The notes: generated by a model not told the origin, from the letters alone. A DNA stretch of 42,514 nucleotides from Fusobacteriia bacterium 4572_74 (GCA_002084825.1 NBMF01000002.1:1-42514); one strand, 5' to 3'; counted from the stretch's first letter, positions 1 through 7,740 are shown. A program made the numbers and translations.

Positions 1-340
1 GAAAATATTTTTGAGTTTAATATTAGTATTCATAATTATATTATACCAGAAAAACCCCCAAGATGGGGGCTGGGGGTTGAAAAGCGTCAGCTATTTATTT
101 TATATAAAATTAAGAGACCAACTATAAATGTCGATTTCATTTGTATATATTAATTTTTTTAGCAACTTAGCAGGCCGTGTAAAATATAAACTAAAAGATT
201 TGTCAGATTGAAAAAAAGTATATTATCTGATATAATTATCTTTAGAAAATTATATAAAAAATAGAAAAATAAGAAATGAAAAATCATCTATAAAAGACAA
301 AATTTTTATTTAATAGTGATTTTAATAAAAGGAGATAAAG
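1..340. other. Gene-free left edge and hslO leader
   Basis: No coding frame here is convincing. A G/C-rich patch stands out against very AT-rich sequence: five Cs at 55-59 can pair with five Gs at 72-76 (AACCCCC with GGGGGTT), or alternatively with the Gs at 65-69. It could be the terminator of a gene beyond the left edge, but no T-run follows it on the plus strand. The right part holds the hslO promoter and the ribosome binding site AAAGGAG just before 341. Confidence 0.5.
208..236 (+). promoter_or_regulatory. Probable sigma-70 promoter of hslO
   Basis: TTGAAA at 208-213 and TATAAT at 231-236 are separated by exactly 17 bases. This is a near-consensus housekeeping promoter about 100 bases upstream of the hslO start. 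Confidence 0.6.
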
Positions 341-1219
341 ATGGGAAAATTATTGAGAGGTTCAAGTAAAAATGCAAGGTTTTTTATAGTTGATACAAAG
401 GATATAGTACAAGAAGCATTGAATATCCATAAATGCAGTCCTACTGCAATCAAAGCTTTTGGAAGATTATTGACAGGAACGATTATGATGGGAGCAACTC
501 TAAAGGGAGATGACTTATTAACTGTAAGAACGAATACAGATGGTTTATTAAATCAAATGTTAGTTACTACTGATGCCAATGGAAATGTAAAAGGTTATTT
601 GAGTAACCCAGAAGTTGATTTAGAGCTAAAAGATGGAGAAGTACCTAAAGTTGGAGATCTAGTAGGAAAAGGAACGTTAACTGTGGTAAAAGATATGGGA
701 TTGAAAGAACCCTATGTAGGAGTATCACAAATAGTTAATGGTGAAATTGGAGAAGATATAGCTTATTATTATTACACATCGGAACAGACATCATCGGTAG
801 TGGTGTTAGGAGTGTCATTAGGTCCTGATATGAGGGTAAAAAATGCCGGTGGATATATGATTCAATTGTTACCGGATGCCAGTGATAATTTTATTACAAA
901 GTTAGAGGCTAAGATAAAAGCTATGAGACCAATGACTGAATTGTTAGCAGGCGGTATGAGTTTAAAGAGGATAGCAAAATTAATCTATGAAGATATAGAT
1001 TCACAAGATGAATTAGCATTGATTGAAGATTATAGTATCTATGAAGAAAAGAAGATCTCTTATAAATGTAATTGTAGTAAAGACAAGTTTTACAAGGGAT
1101 TAATTACTATAAAAAGGGAAGAATTGGAGGAAATATTTACAGAAAAACCTGAATTAGAGGTAGAGTGTCATTTCTGTAGAAAAAAATATTCATTTACAAA
1201 AGAGGAACTATTAGGATAG
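341..1219 (+). CDS. hslO: Hsp33 redox-regulated chaperonin
   Basis: Hsp33 is a cytoplasmic holdase chaperone switched on by oxidation of a C-terminal zinc centre. The 292-residue length is typical of the family. The four zinc-binding cysteines are visible as a CxC pair near residues 243 and 245 and a CxxC pair near 276 and 279. The N-terminal part carries the family-typical segment around RGSSKNARFF and the GRLLTG region. The ATG at 341 follows a good AAAGGAG site. The gene sits alone between its own promoter and a strong hairpin terminator, so it is probably monocistronic. Confidence 0.95.
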   Translation: MGKLLRGSSKNARFFIVDTKDIVQEALNIHKCSPTAIKAFGRLLTGTIMMGATLKGDDLLTVRTNTDGLLNQMLVTTDANGNVKGYLSNPEVDLELKDGEVPKVGDLVGKGTLTVVKDMGLKEPYVGVSQIVNGEIGEDIAYYYYTSEQTSSVVVLGVSLGPDMRVKNAGGYMIQLLPDASDNFITKLEAKIKAMRPMTELLAGGMSLKRIAKLIYEDIDSQDELALIEDYSIYEEKKISYKCNCSKDKFYKGLITIKREELEEIFTEKPELEVECHFCRKKYSFTKEELLG

Positions 1220-1224
1220 ATTTT

Positions 1225-1250
1225 AAGACTACTAAATTTAGTAGTCTTTT
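1225..1250 (+). terminator. Intrinsic terminator after hslO
   Basis: A perfect inverted repeat (AAGACTACTAAA with TTTAGTAGTCTT) begins six bases after the hslO stop and runs into a T-rich tract. Confidence 0.85.
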
Positions 1251-1326
1251 CTTTATATGATATAATAACTTAAAGTGAAAATCCGTAGGGTCTGTGTTTG
1301 AAAAGCTTTATAATTTGGAGGGAAAT

Positions 1327-2082
1327 ATGAAATTAGTAGATACACACTGTCATATAGATAGCGATAGATACGATGAGGACAGAGACAATATTTTAAAAGA
1401 AATTGAAGAAAATTTAGAATTTGCGGTAAATATTGGATGTGATTTAGATTCGTCTAAAAAATCTATAAATTTGGCAGATAAATATGATTTTATGTATGCT
1501 GTAGTAGGAATTCATCCTACAGATATAAATGGATATAACGATGAATTAGAAGGTTGTTTAGAAAAATTGGCCAGTCATCCTAAAGTAGTAGCAATAGGTG
1601 AGATAGGACTAGATTATTATTGGATGAAGGATGGAAAAGAAGAGCAGAAAGCTGTATTTAGAAAACAGTTAGAGATGGCTAAAAGGGTAAATAAACCCGT
1701 AGTTATTCATACAAGGGATGCTACTCATGATACTTTGGAGATTTTGAAGGAATATCCTGAAATAAAAGGGATAGTTCATTGTTATCCAGGTTCTTATGAA
1801 AGTGCAGTAGAACTTATGGATAATTATTATTTTGGAGTAGGAGGAGTGATCACCTTTAAAAATGCTAAAAAACTTGTAGAAGCTATATCGAAGATACCTT
1901 TGGACAGGCTAGTAGTAGAAACAGATTCTCCATACTTAACTCCTACACCATTTAGAGGGAAGAGAAATCATCCTATCTATGTGGAGTATATAGCCAGAAA
2001 GATAGCTGAGATAAAGGAAGTAACCTATGAAGAAGTAGTGAAAGTAACTACAGAAAATGCAAAAAAAATTTATGGGATATAA
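1327..2082 (+). CDS. tatD: TatD family metal-dependent deoxyribonuclease
   Basis: TatD proteins are cytoplasmic TIM-barrel metal-dependent nucleases (3'-5' exonuclease/DNase) implicated in DNA quality control. Metal ligands are visible: the HxH pair at residues 7 and 9 (DTHCHID), the Glu in AIGEIGLDYY, His in VIHTRDA, His in GIVHCYPG, and Asp in VETDSPYLTP. The length of 252 residues is normal. The frame stays open upstream to a GTG at 1294, but the ATG at 1327 is chosen because GGAGGG lies at 1317-1322 and the protein then begins directly at the conserved MKLVDTHCH. Family assignment is firm; the exact physiological substrate is not. Confidence 0.93.
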   Translation: MKLVDTHCHIDSDRYDEDRDNILKEIEENLEFAVNIGCDLDSSKKSINLADKYDFMYAVVGIHPTDINGYNDELEGCLEKLASHPKVVAIGEIGLDYYWMKDGKEEQKAVFRKQLEMAKRVNKPVVIHTRDATHDTLEILKEYPEIKGIVHCYPGSYESAVELMDNYYFGVGGVITFKNAKKLVEAISKIPLDRLVVETDSPYLTPTPFRGKRNHPIYVEYIARKIAEIKEVTYEEVVKVTTENAKKIYGI

Positions 2083-2164
2083 AAACTTTTACTGAGATTT
2101 CACCTGTCTTAAACTAGGAGAAGAATTAGGGACGAGATATAGTTTAGAAAAAAGGAGAAAATTT

Positions 2165-2998
2165 ATGAGTGTACTAAAGTGTCCTGTATGTCAGGAAGAG
2201 TTAAATAGAATTGGGAAAAGTTATATATGTAAAAATAATCATATATTTGATATGGGAAAGCAGGGGTATGTAAACCTGCATATGTCCAATGAGAAGAGAA
2301 GTAAAAATCCTGGGGATGATAAGGAGATGATAGTTTCAAGGAAAAATTTTTTGGAAAAGGGGTATTATAAAAAAATATCAGAGACTTTGAATGAAAGTAT
2401 AAAAAAGGGGATAGGCAATAAAAGTGGTATAAATATCTTAGACATAGGATGTGGAGAGGGATATTACACCAATCTTTTGAAGGACGGTCTGGAGGAGGGG
2501 AATATAGATTCCCATATTGTAGGAATAGATATATCCAAAGATGGGATTATTCATGCTGCCAGAACCTACAAAGGGATTGAATGGATAGTAGCAAGCGGAT
2601 CAAATCTTCCTATTGCAAGTGAATCACTGGATTATGTGATCTGTATGTTTACTTATATAAACCCTGCAGAGTATAAAAGAGTACTAAAAAAAGGCGGAAA
2701 GTTAATAACTGTCAGTACAGGAGAATACCACCTGGTGGAGATTAAAGAGGTAGTTTACGATAAACTAAAGATGGATTACTACAGACCAACTCAAGATATC
2801 GTGGATGGATATAACCATAAAGAAATGATAAATGTAAAGTATGAAACTAAATTAGAAGATGGTAAAGATATAAAAAGTTTATTTGATATGACTCCCTATA
2901 GGTGGAAAAGCCCAAAGGATGGGGTAGAAAGGCTGTTAAATTTATCGGAGTTGAAGATAACGGTAGATGTAAATATAGATATTTTTGAAAAAAACTAA
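2165..2998 (+). CDS. rlmA: RlmA-type 23S rRNA guanine-N1 methyltransferase
   Basis: This is a 277-residue SAM-dependent methyltransferase with an N-terminal zinc-ribbon-like start (CPVC at 6-9, then C22 and H26). The family's FDMGKQGYVNL segment follows, then motif I (ILDIGCGEGYY, near residue 95). This architecture is that of RlmA/RrmA, which methylates N1 of a guanine in helix 35 of 23S rRNA. Which position (the G745 or the G748 subtype) cannot be told by eye. It is preceded by AAAGGAG and stands between tatD and a repeat element. Confidence 0.85.
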   Translation: MSVLKCPVCQEELNRIGKSYICKNNHIFDMGKQGYVNLHMSNEKRSKNPGDDKEMIVSRKNFLEKGYYKKISETLNESIKKGIGNKSGINILDIGCGEGYYTNLLKDGLEEGNIDSHIVGIDISKDGIIHAARTYKGIEWIVASGSNLPIASESLDYVICMFTYINPAEYKRVLKKGGKLITVSTGEYHLVEIKEVVYDKLKMDYYRPTQDIVDGYNHKEMINVKYETKLEDGKDIKSLFDMTPYRWKSPKDGVERLLNLSELKITVDVNIDIFEKN

Positions 2999-3003
2999 AA
3001 AAT

Positions 3004-3117
3004 GCTCACAGAGTTACACCGAGGAAAAAGAAAGGTGCACAGAGTTATCTGATAATTAATAAATCAAAATAAAGTCTCTGTGATTCTCTTATTTAAAACT
3101 CCGTGAATTTCTGTGTC
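3004..3117. repeat. Intergenic inverted-arm element (CACAGAG/CTCTGTG type)
   Basis: The left arm contains CACAGAGTTACACCGAGG (3007-3024) and CACAGAG (3038-3044). The right arm contains CTCTGTG (3076-3082) and CTCCGTGAATTTCTGTG, ending near 3115. The right arm is roughly the reverse complement of the left, so the segment could fold into a long imperfect hairpin. Similar CACAGAG/CTCTGTG motifs recur as dispersed intergenic repeats in many bacterial genomes. Only one copy is visible in this window. It abuts the acpS ribosome binding site. Confidence 0.5.
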
Positions 3118-3132
3118 GAAAGGAAGATACTT

Positions 3133-3389
3133 ATGATTATAGGATTAGGAACGGATATAGTAGAAATTTCTAGGATAAAGAAAGCTATCGAAAGAACTTC
3201 TACTTTTTTAGAAAAGGTATATACAAAAAAAGAAATAGAATATATTTCTCGGAAAAAAAATCCATATCCCAGTTATGCTGGAAGATTTGCAGCCAAGGAA
3301 GCTATCTCAAAAGCATTCGGTACTGGTGTCAGAGAATTTGGACTATTGGATATAGAAATTTAACAGCAACTGCTATTTTAGAAAAATAG
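3133..3389 (+). pseudogene. acpS: Holo-[acyl-carrier-protein] synthase with internal deletion
   Basis: AcpS transfers 4'-phosphopantetheine from CoA to acyl carrier protein. The N-terminal 76 residues are clear: MIIGLGTDIVEISRI with the metal-binding Asp, and AGRFAAKEAISKAFGTG with the conserved Glu/Lys. The frame stops at 3361-3363 just after LLDIEI, where the family continues for about 40-50 more residues. In the next frame, 3360-3389 reads LTATAILEK-stop, which resembles the AcpS C-terminus. The simplest reading is an internal out-of-frame deletion of about 40 codons at 3357-3362. The ATG at 3133 is chosen after AAAGGAAG. The gene is normally essential, so either another phosphopantetheinyl transferase exists elsewhere or the sequence is faulty here. 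Confidence 0.8.
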
Positions 3390-3417
3390 TTAGATGAAAT
3401 TATAAAGGAGATCAACT

Positions 3418-3849
3418 ATGAAAAAAGTAATTTTATATTTAATTATGGCAACAAGTATTTTAGGAGCACAATTGAAAGATGGAAAGTATTTTGTACAGGG
3501 AAAGAAATATTATTATGGATGGTCATCGACTGCTAGTATCATAGTAGAAGATGGGGAAATAGTAGAAGTTACAACAGATAAGGTGAATAAAGCAGGAGAA
3601 TTAGTCAATGAGAATGAAGAGTATAATAAGAAAATGTTAGCTAAATCGGGAACAAATCCCAAGAAATATTCGGTAGTGTTAATTGAAAATTTTATGAAAG
3701 AATTGAAAAAAAATAATGATTTTCAGATGCCTAAGATCGATATTATAGCAGGAGCTACAGATTCGAGTAAGAAATTTAGAAAGATGATGGAATTTTTAGT
3801 GAAGAAGGCAAAACATGGAAAAACTGGGGATTATAGGATGGAATTGTAA
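3418..3849 (+). CDS. Secreted FMN-binding-domain-like protein
   Basis: The protein has 143 residues. A short N-terminal signal peptide (KKVILYLIMATSILGA) ends near residue 17, predicting an envelope or periplasmic location. The mature part has the GKYFVQGKKY...ASIIVEDGEIVEV pattern and, near residues 115-123, IDIIAGATDSS. This resembles the (S/A)GAT-x-S motif in which FMN is attached through Thr in FMN_bind domains of RnfG/NqrC type and related lipoproteins. There is no lipobox Cys. A good AAAGGAG site precedes 3418. The redox partner is unknown and the assignment is by motif only. Confidence 0.6.
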   Translation: MKKVILYLIMATSILGAQLKDGKYFVQGKKYYYGWSSTASIIVEDGEIVEVTTDKVNKAGELVNENEEYNKKMLAKSGTNPKKYSVVLIENFMKELKKNNDFQMPKIDIIAGATDSSKKFRKMMEFLVKKAKHGKTGDYRMEL

Positions 3850-3941
3850 ATAGAGGTGATAGAACAGTTGTCTTGATATTCATAATAAAATGACCCCAGA
3901 GATATTGGCTAATTTATTAGAAAAATAGAGGGAGATATAAG

Positions 3942-4352
3942 ATGTTGATAAAAGATTTAAAGAGAGATCAAGTTTTGGAAAATAAAGAGATAGCGGAAAT
4001 TTTTTTGTGCTCCAATCAAGGTGGAGTGAGAAAGAGTAAAAGGACTAATACTATAGTTTTGTTAGCTAAATTTGATAATTGTTCATATAAACATAGGAAA
4101 GATGGGGATATTCTATATTTTACGGGGATGGGCAAAAAAGGCGATCAAGAAATGAAAAGACAAAATAAATCTATCTTAAATGCCAAAGAGGAGGGATTTG
4201 CCCTTCACCTATTAGAACTATATGAAGATAAAAAATATATTTATAAGGGAGTAGTAGAGCTAATTTCAAATCCTGTAATAGAGAGACAATTAGATGACAA
4301 TAGTGAGGAGAGGGATGTTTTTATGTTCCCTTTAAAGTTAAAGGTGAAATAA
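3942..4352 (+). CDS. Stand-alone SRA-like (ScoMcrA type) domain protein
   Basis: The 136 residues match the pattern of the SRA-like domain found at the N-terminus of ScoMcrA-type HNH endonucleases. The segments IAEIFLCSNQGGVRKSK, then DGDILYFTGMGKKGDQ, then LHLLELYEDKKYIYKGVVEL, and a terminal DVFMFPLKL, are family hallmarks. In those enzymes the domain reads modified DNA bases (methylcytosine or phosphorothioate context). No HNH nuclease follows here; a terminator and birA come next. It may be a regulatory or orphan modification reader, or a remnant of a restriction enzyme. Start chosen after GAGGGAG. Confidence 0.65.
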   Translation: MLIKDLKRDQVLENKEIAEIFLCSNQGGVRKSKRTNTIVLLAKFDNCSYKHRKDGDILYFTGMGKKGDQEMKRQNKSILNAKEEGFALHLLELYEDKKYIYKGVVELISNPVIERQLDDNSEERDVFMFPLKLKVK

Positions 4353-4361
4353 AAATGAATT

Positions 4362-4390
4362 AAAGGGCACTAATATTGGTGCCCTTTTTA
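4362..4390 (+). terminator. Intrinsic terminator
   Basis: AAAGGGCAC pairs with GTGCCCTTT across an 8-base loop, followed by a short T-run. It separates the SRA-like gene from birA. Confidence 0.85.
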
Positions 4391-4425
4391 ATACTGGTTT
4401 TACTGTACTAAATAGGAGGATAAAG

Positions 4426-5130
4426 ATGAGAATATTTCATTTTGATGAGCTGGGATCGACCAGTGACTATCTAAAGGAAAAAAAGGATAAAAAAGAATGG
4501 GATTTGGTTATAGCAGACATCCAGACTTCCGGACGGGGAAGGAGGGGAAACCTTTGGGTATCTCCTGCTGAAGCAGGGCTGTTTAGCTTTGTTTTGAAGG
4601 AAGACCCCAACCTGAGTATGGAAGAATATAGTAAACTGCCATTGATTGTGGGTATAGCCCTGTTACAGGGATTGAAAACTGTGGCAGGATTAGATTATAA
4701 ATTTAAGTGGACCAACGATATCTATTTATCCGATAAAAAATTATCCGGGATTTTGGTGGAAAAAGCAAGTGATTATTTTATTGTAGGTATAGGGATAAAT
4801 ATAAATAATTTAGAATTTTTAGGAGAATCTAAAAATGGGATTTCCTTAAAAAGTGCAACTGGAGACAGCTATGAAATTTCAGATGTTATAAAAACAATTG
4901 TAAATTCATTTCAAAAATATTGGAATAGATACCTAAAGGGAGAATGGGATGAGATTTTATACGAGATAAATGAAAAAAATTACCTTCTAAATAAGGAAAT
5001 AGAGATAGATTTTTTAGGAAATAAAATATCTGGTATAGGAGGAAAAATTTTGAAAAATGGTAGATTAGAGGTAGAAACTATAGATGGGATTAAAGAATTT
5101 ATGGTAGGAGAGGTCCATATTAAATTATAG
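4426..5130 (+). CDS. birA: Biotin--[acetyl-CoA-carboxylase] ligase (no HTH domain)
   Basis: This 234-residue enzyme activates biotin with ATP and attaches it to carboxyl-carrier lysines. The biotinyl-AMP loop is GRGRRGNLW (near residues 37-45), and KWTNDIYLSDKKLSGILVE supplies the catalytic Lys and the KLSGIL motif. A C-terminal SH3-like domain follows. The N-terminal DNA-binding winged helix of E. coli BirA is absent, so this is a monofunctional ligase rather than a repressor. It starts after TAGGAGG and lies 36 bases upstream of mnmA, probably cotranscribed. Confidence 0.93.
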   Translation: MRIFHFDELGSTSDYLKEKKDKKEWDLVIADIQTSGRGRRGNLWVSPAEAGLFSFVLKEDPNLSMEEYSKLPLIVGIALLQGLKTVAGLDYKFKWTNDIYLSDKKLSGILVEKASDYFIVGIGININNLEFLGESKNGISLKSATGDSYEISDVIKTIVNSFQKYWNRYLKGEWDEILYEINEKNYLLNKEIEIDFLGNKISGIGGKILKNGRLEVETIDGIKEFMVGEVHIKL

Positions 5131-5166
5131 AGTGGGGTTGTAGTGGCAAAAAAAGGAGAAGAAAAA

Positions 5167-6210
5167 ATGGAAAAAGTAATAGTCGGGTTAAGCGGGGGAG
5201 TAGATTCTTCAGTAACGTCATATATTTTGAAAGAAGAGGGATATGAGGTAATAGCAGTAACTTTGCAAGTGGATAAAAAATCTCAAGGAGAGATAGCAGA
5301 AGCTAAAAAAGTAGCTGACATATTAAAAATAAAATATGTAGTTTTAGATGTGTCAGAAGACTTTGAAAATATAGTGATTAGAGATTTTTTAGATGGGTAT
5401 AGCAGTGGAATAACCCCTTCTCCTTGTGTAGTATGTGATGAGAGAATAAAAATAAAGAGTTTGATAGACTATGCAGACTCAGTAGGAGCAAAATATATAG
5501 CTACAGGACATTATTGTAACTTGGAATATTCACCTCAAATGGATAAATATCTCCTAAAAAATGCAGTAGATATACGTAAAGATCAAACCTATATGTTATA
5601 TAGATTAGATGAAAACACTCTGAAAAGAATGAAATTTCCATTATATAATTTTACTAAAACAGAAGTTAGAGAGATGGCAAAAAAAATAGGATTAATAACT
5701 CATAATATGAAAGACAGTCAAGGAATATGCTTTGCTCCAGATGGATATAAAAGGTACCTACAAGAAAAATTAAAAGATAATATAGAAAAGGGGAACTTTG
5801 TAGATGAAGATGGAAACCTAATGGGGACTCATGATGGATACCAGCTCTATACTATTGGACAGAGAAGGGGGTTGAATCTAAAAAAACCTAGACCTTATTT
5901 TGTATTGGATATAAGGCCTTCTAAAAATGAGATCCTTTTAGGTGACTATGATAAACTTTTTGTAAAAGAAGTGGAATTGCTAGACTATAAATTTATAGTT
6001 GAGATAGATAAATTATTGGAAGTAGAGTTCATGGCAAGACCGAGGTTTTCAAGTCATGGATCTATAGGTAAGTTAAAAAAAATATCTGAATCTGGAAAAA
6101 AAGATAGAATATATTTTGAATATAAAGAAAAAAATCCACAGAATGCTAAGGGGCAACATATGGCTCTATATTATGGTAAATATCTCGTGGGTGGAGGAGT
6201 GATAGGATGA
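5167..6210 (+). CDS. mnmA: tRNA-specific 2-thiouridylase MnmA
   Basis: MnmA thiolates U34 of tRNA Lys, Glu and Gln using ATP and a persulfide. The N-terminal PP-loop is GLSGGVDSSV. The first catalytic Cys lies in SPCVVCDERIKI and the second in DSQGICF. TGHYCN and KDQTYMLYRL are family motifs, and the C-terminal domain ends with KGQHMALYYG. The length is 347 residues. The frame opens at a GTG at 5143, but the ATG at 5167 is preferred because AAAGGAG sits 8 bases before it and it starts at MEKVIVGLSGG. The segment after VTLQ is shorter than in E. coli MnmA, as in compact family members. Confidence 0.93.
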   Translation: MEKVIVGLSGGVDSSVTSYILKEEGYEVIAVTLQVDKKSQGEIAEAKKVADILKIKYVVLDVSEDFENIVIRDFLDGYSSGITPSPCVVCDERIKIKSLIDYADSVGAKYIATGHYCNLEYSPQMDKYLLKNAVDIRKDQTYMLYRLDENTLKRMKFPLYNFTKTEVREMAKKIGLITHNMKDSQGICFAPDGYKRYLQEKLKDNIEKGNFVDEDGNLMGTHDGYQLYTIGQRRGLNLKKPRPYFVLDIRPSKNEILLGDYDKLFVKEVELLDYKFIVEIDKLLEVEFMARPRFSSHGSIGKLKKISESGKKDRIYFEYKEKNPQNAKGQHMALYYGKYLVGGGVIG

Positions 6211-6300
6211 AAAAATAAAATATTATTTTAATATTTTAAATTTATAGAGTATACTAAAAATAGTTATATCAAAATAATAAATAATTAAAGGAGGGAAAAG

Positions 6301-6477
6301 ATGTCACACAGAATAAGAAAAGATGAGTGTATTTCATGTGGAGCATGCGAAGATGTATGCCCAGTAGCTTGTATTTCAGAGGTAGAAGATGGTAAAAGAT
6401 TGATAGATGAAGATGCATGTATCGATTGTGGAGCATGTGCTGGGGTATGTCCGGTAGCTTGCATAGATCAAGTATAA
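6301..6477 (+). CDS. 2[4Fe-4S] ferredoxin
   Basis: The protein has 58 residues with two CxxCxxCxxxCP motifs (CISCGACEDVCP, then CIDCGACAGVCP), each followed by VAC. It is a classical clostridial-type low-potential electron carrier of the cytoplasm, used for example by pyruvate:ferredoxin oxidoreductase, hydrogenase or Rnf. It starts at an ATG after AAAGGAGGG, an excellent ribosome site suggesting high expression. It is followed by its own terminator, so it is monocistronic. A TATACT -10-like box lies at 6250-6255. Confidence 0.95.
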   Translation: MSHRIRKDECISCGACEDVCPVACISEVEDGKRLIDEDACIDCGACAGVCPVACIDQV

Positions 6478-6484
6478 GATTATT

Positions 6485-6527
6485 AGAGGGTTAAAATATT
6501 CTATGGATATTTTAATCCTCTTTTTTT
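6485..6527 (+). terminator. Intrinsic terminator after ferredoxin
   Basis: AGAGG plus TTAAAATAT pairs with ATATTTTAA plus CCTCT, followed by eight or so Ts. Confidence 0.88.
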
Positions 6528-6583
6528 ATAGATGAATAAACTAAAAAAAAATGATATAATAAACAAAAACAACAGGGGGAACA

Positions 6584-7498
6584 ATGGATATAAAGAAATA
6601 TGCTCAGGAAATATTTGATATTGAAATAAAGGAATTAAAAAAAGTAAAGGATAAGATAGGAAAAGAAATGGAGAGAACAGCCAAGCTGATTATGGGCTGT
6701 AAGGGAAAGGTTGTTATCACTGGGATCGGAAAATCTGGAATAGTAGGGAAAAAAATAGCAGCTACCTTAGCTTCTACAGGAACATTGACCGTATTTATGA
6801 ACTCAGCTGAAGGTCTTCATGGAGATCTTGGAATGGTGCATAGAGAAGATATAGTAATTGCTATATCAAATTCAGGAAACAGTGATGAAGTGGTATCGAT
6901 AATCCCGTCGATAAAAAAAATTGGTGCAAAATTAATAGCTATGACTGGAAATAAAAAATCTAAATTGGGGATAGAATCAGATGAAATATTGGATATAGGC
7001 GTTGAAATGGAAGCCTGTCCTATGAATATAGCTCCTACTTGCTCCACTACAGCCACTATGGTTATGGGAGATGCTTTAGCATCGGTACTAGTTAAACTAA
7101 GAAATTTTAAGCCGGAAAATTTTGCTGTATATCACCCTGGAGGCAGCCTTGGCAGAAGACTACTCATGAAGGTTAAAGATGTAATGCATAGTGGATTTGA
7201 TCTTGCAATTGTAGAAAAAGATACCAATATAGATGAAATATTGGTAACTATGACAAAGAAAAAATTAGGAGCTGTCTGTGTATTAGAAAACGAGATGATG
7301 ATAGGAATAATCACAGAGGGAGATATCAGAAGAGCATTGAAAAATAAAGAAGAGTTTTTCACCTATAACGCCAAGGATATCATGAGTTCCAAATTCACCT
7401 ATATTGAAGCTGAAAAGATGGCTGTAGATGCATTGGAACTCATGGAAAATAGGAAGAGTCAAATCTCAGTATTACCTGTATTAGAAGGACAATATTGA
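6584..7498 (+). CDS. kdsD: KpsF/GutQ-type arabinose-5-phosphate isomerase, C-terminus short
   Basis: The enzyme interconverts ribulose 5-phosphate and arabinose 5-phosphate, the first step of Kdo synthesis for lipopolysaccharide. The N-terminal SIS domain (VVITGIGKSGIVGKKIAATLASTGT and ISNSGNSDEV, residues 45-110; NIAPTCSTTATMVMGDALA near 150) is followed by two CBS domains (about 185-304). The protein stops at SVLPVLEGQY. Family members usually continue with roughly 15-20 more residues (a LIGILR-HDL-type end), so the second CBS domain appears clipped. The start follows CAGGGGGAAC. The gene implies a diderm cell with Kdo-containing LPS. It lies 18 bases upstream of the selenoprotein gene. Confidence 0.85.
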   Translation: MDIKKYAQEIFDIEIKELKKVKDKIGKEMERTAKLIMGCKGKVVITGIGKSGIVGKKIAATLASTGTLTVFMNSAEGLHGDLGMVHREDIVIAISNSGNSDEVVSIIPSIKKIGAKLIAMTGNKKSKLGIESDEILDIGVEMEACPMNIAPTCSTTATMVMGDALASVLVKLRNFKPENFAVYHPGGSLGRRLLMKVKDVMHSGFDLAIVEKDTNIDEILVTMTKKKLGAVCVLENEMMIGIITEGDIRRALKNKEEFFTYNAKDIMSSKFTYIEAEKMAVDALELMENRKSQISVLPVLEGQY

Positions 7499-7516
7499 TT
7501 TTAGGAGGAGTTAAAA

Positions 7517-7717
7517 ATGGTAAACAAAGATATGGGTATATTAGATGCTGTACAACAATATCCAGTAATAGTTCAAGTATTTCAAAGATATGGCCTTGGG
7601 TGAGTTGGTTGTATGGTAGCCTCAGGTGAGAGCTTAGGAGAAGGAATCGCATCACACGGATTAAATGCTGATATTGTAATTGAAGAAATGAATAAATTAA
7701 TTAAAGAGACTAAGTAA
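7517..7717 (+). CDS. DUF1858 redox-disulfide protein, probable selenoprotein (UxxC)
   Basis: Reading TGA at 7601-7603 as an amino acid gives one 66-residue protein ending at TAA 7715-7717. It has the full DUF1858 (hybrid-cluster-protein-associated redox disulfide) pattern: DMGILDAVQQYPVIVQVFQRYGLG, then U29-V-G-C32-M, then ASGESLGEGIASHGLN and a helical end. The family has CxxC at this place, so the TGA replaces the first Cys (residue 29). Sequence similarity continues in the same frame right after the TGA, and a hairpin suited to a bacterial SECIS follows. The alternative is a nonsense mutation, which would not explain the position or the hairpin. The start follows TTAGGAGGAG. Sec machinery genes are not in this window. 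Confidence 0.85.
7618..7634 (+). promoter_or_regulatory. Putative bacterial SECIS hairpin
   Basis: Fourteen bases after the in-frame TGA, AGC-CTC pairs with GAG-(A)-GCT with a single bulged A, closing an AGGT apical loop. A short stem with a bulge and a GG/GGU-containing loop, about 11-16 nt after UGA, is what bacterial SelB recognises (compare the E. coli fdhF element). It is inside the coding frame and compatible with the protein sequence. Confidence 0.65.
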
Positions 7718-7740
7718 TTTTATTAAGTTATTTATATAAA

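Noticed and set aside
53-78. G/C-rich hairpin at the left edge considered as a quadruplex or attenuator
   Set aside because: Only two G-runs lie on the plus strand, and there is no T-run or adjacent gene start, so a specific function cannot be supported.
7496-7507. TGA ending kdsD considered as another selenocysteine codon
   Set aside because: A TAG follows after one further codon, no Cys is expected there and no hairpin follows, so it is an ordinary stop.
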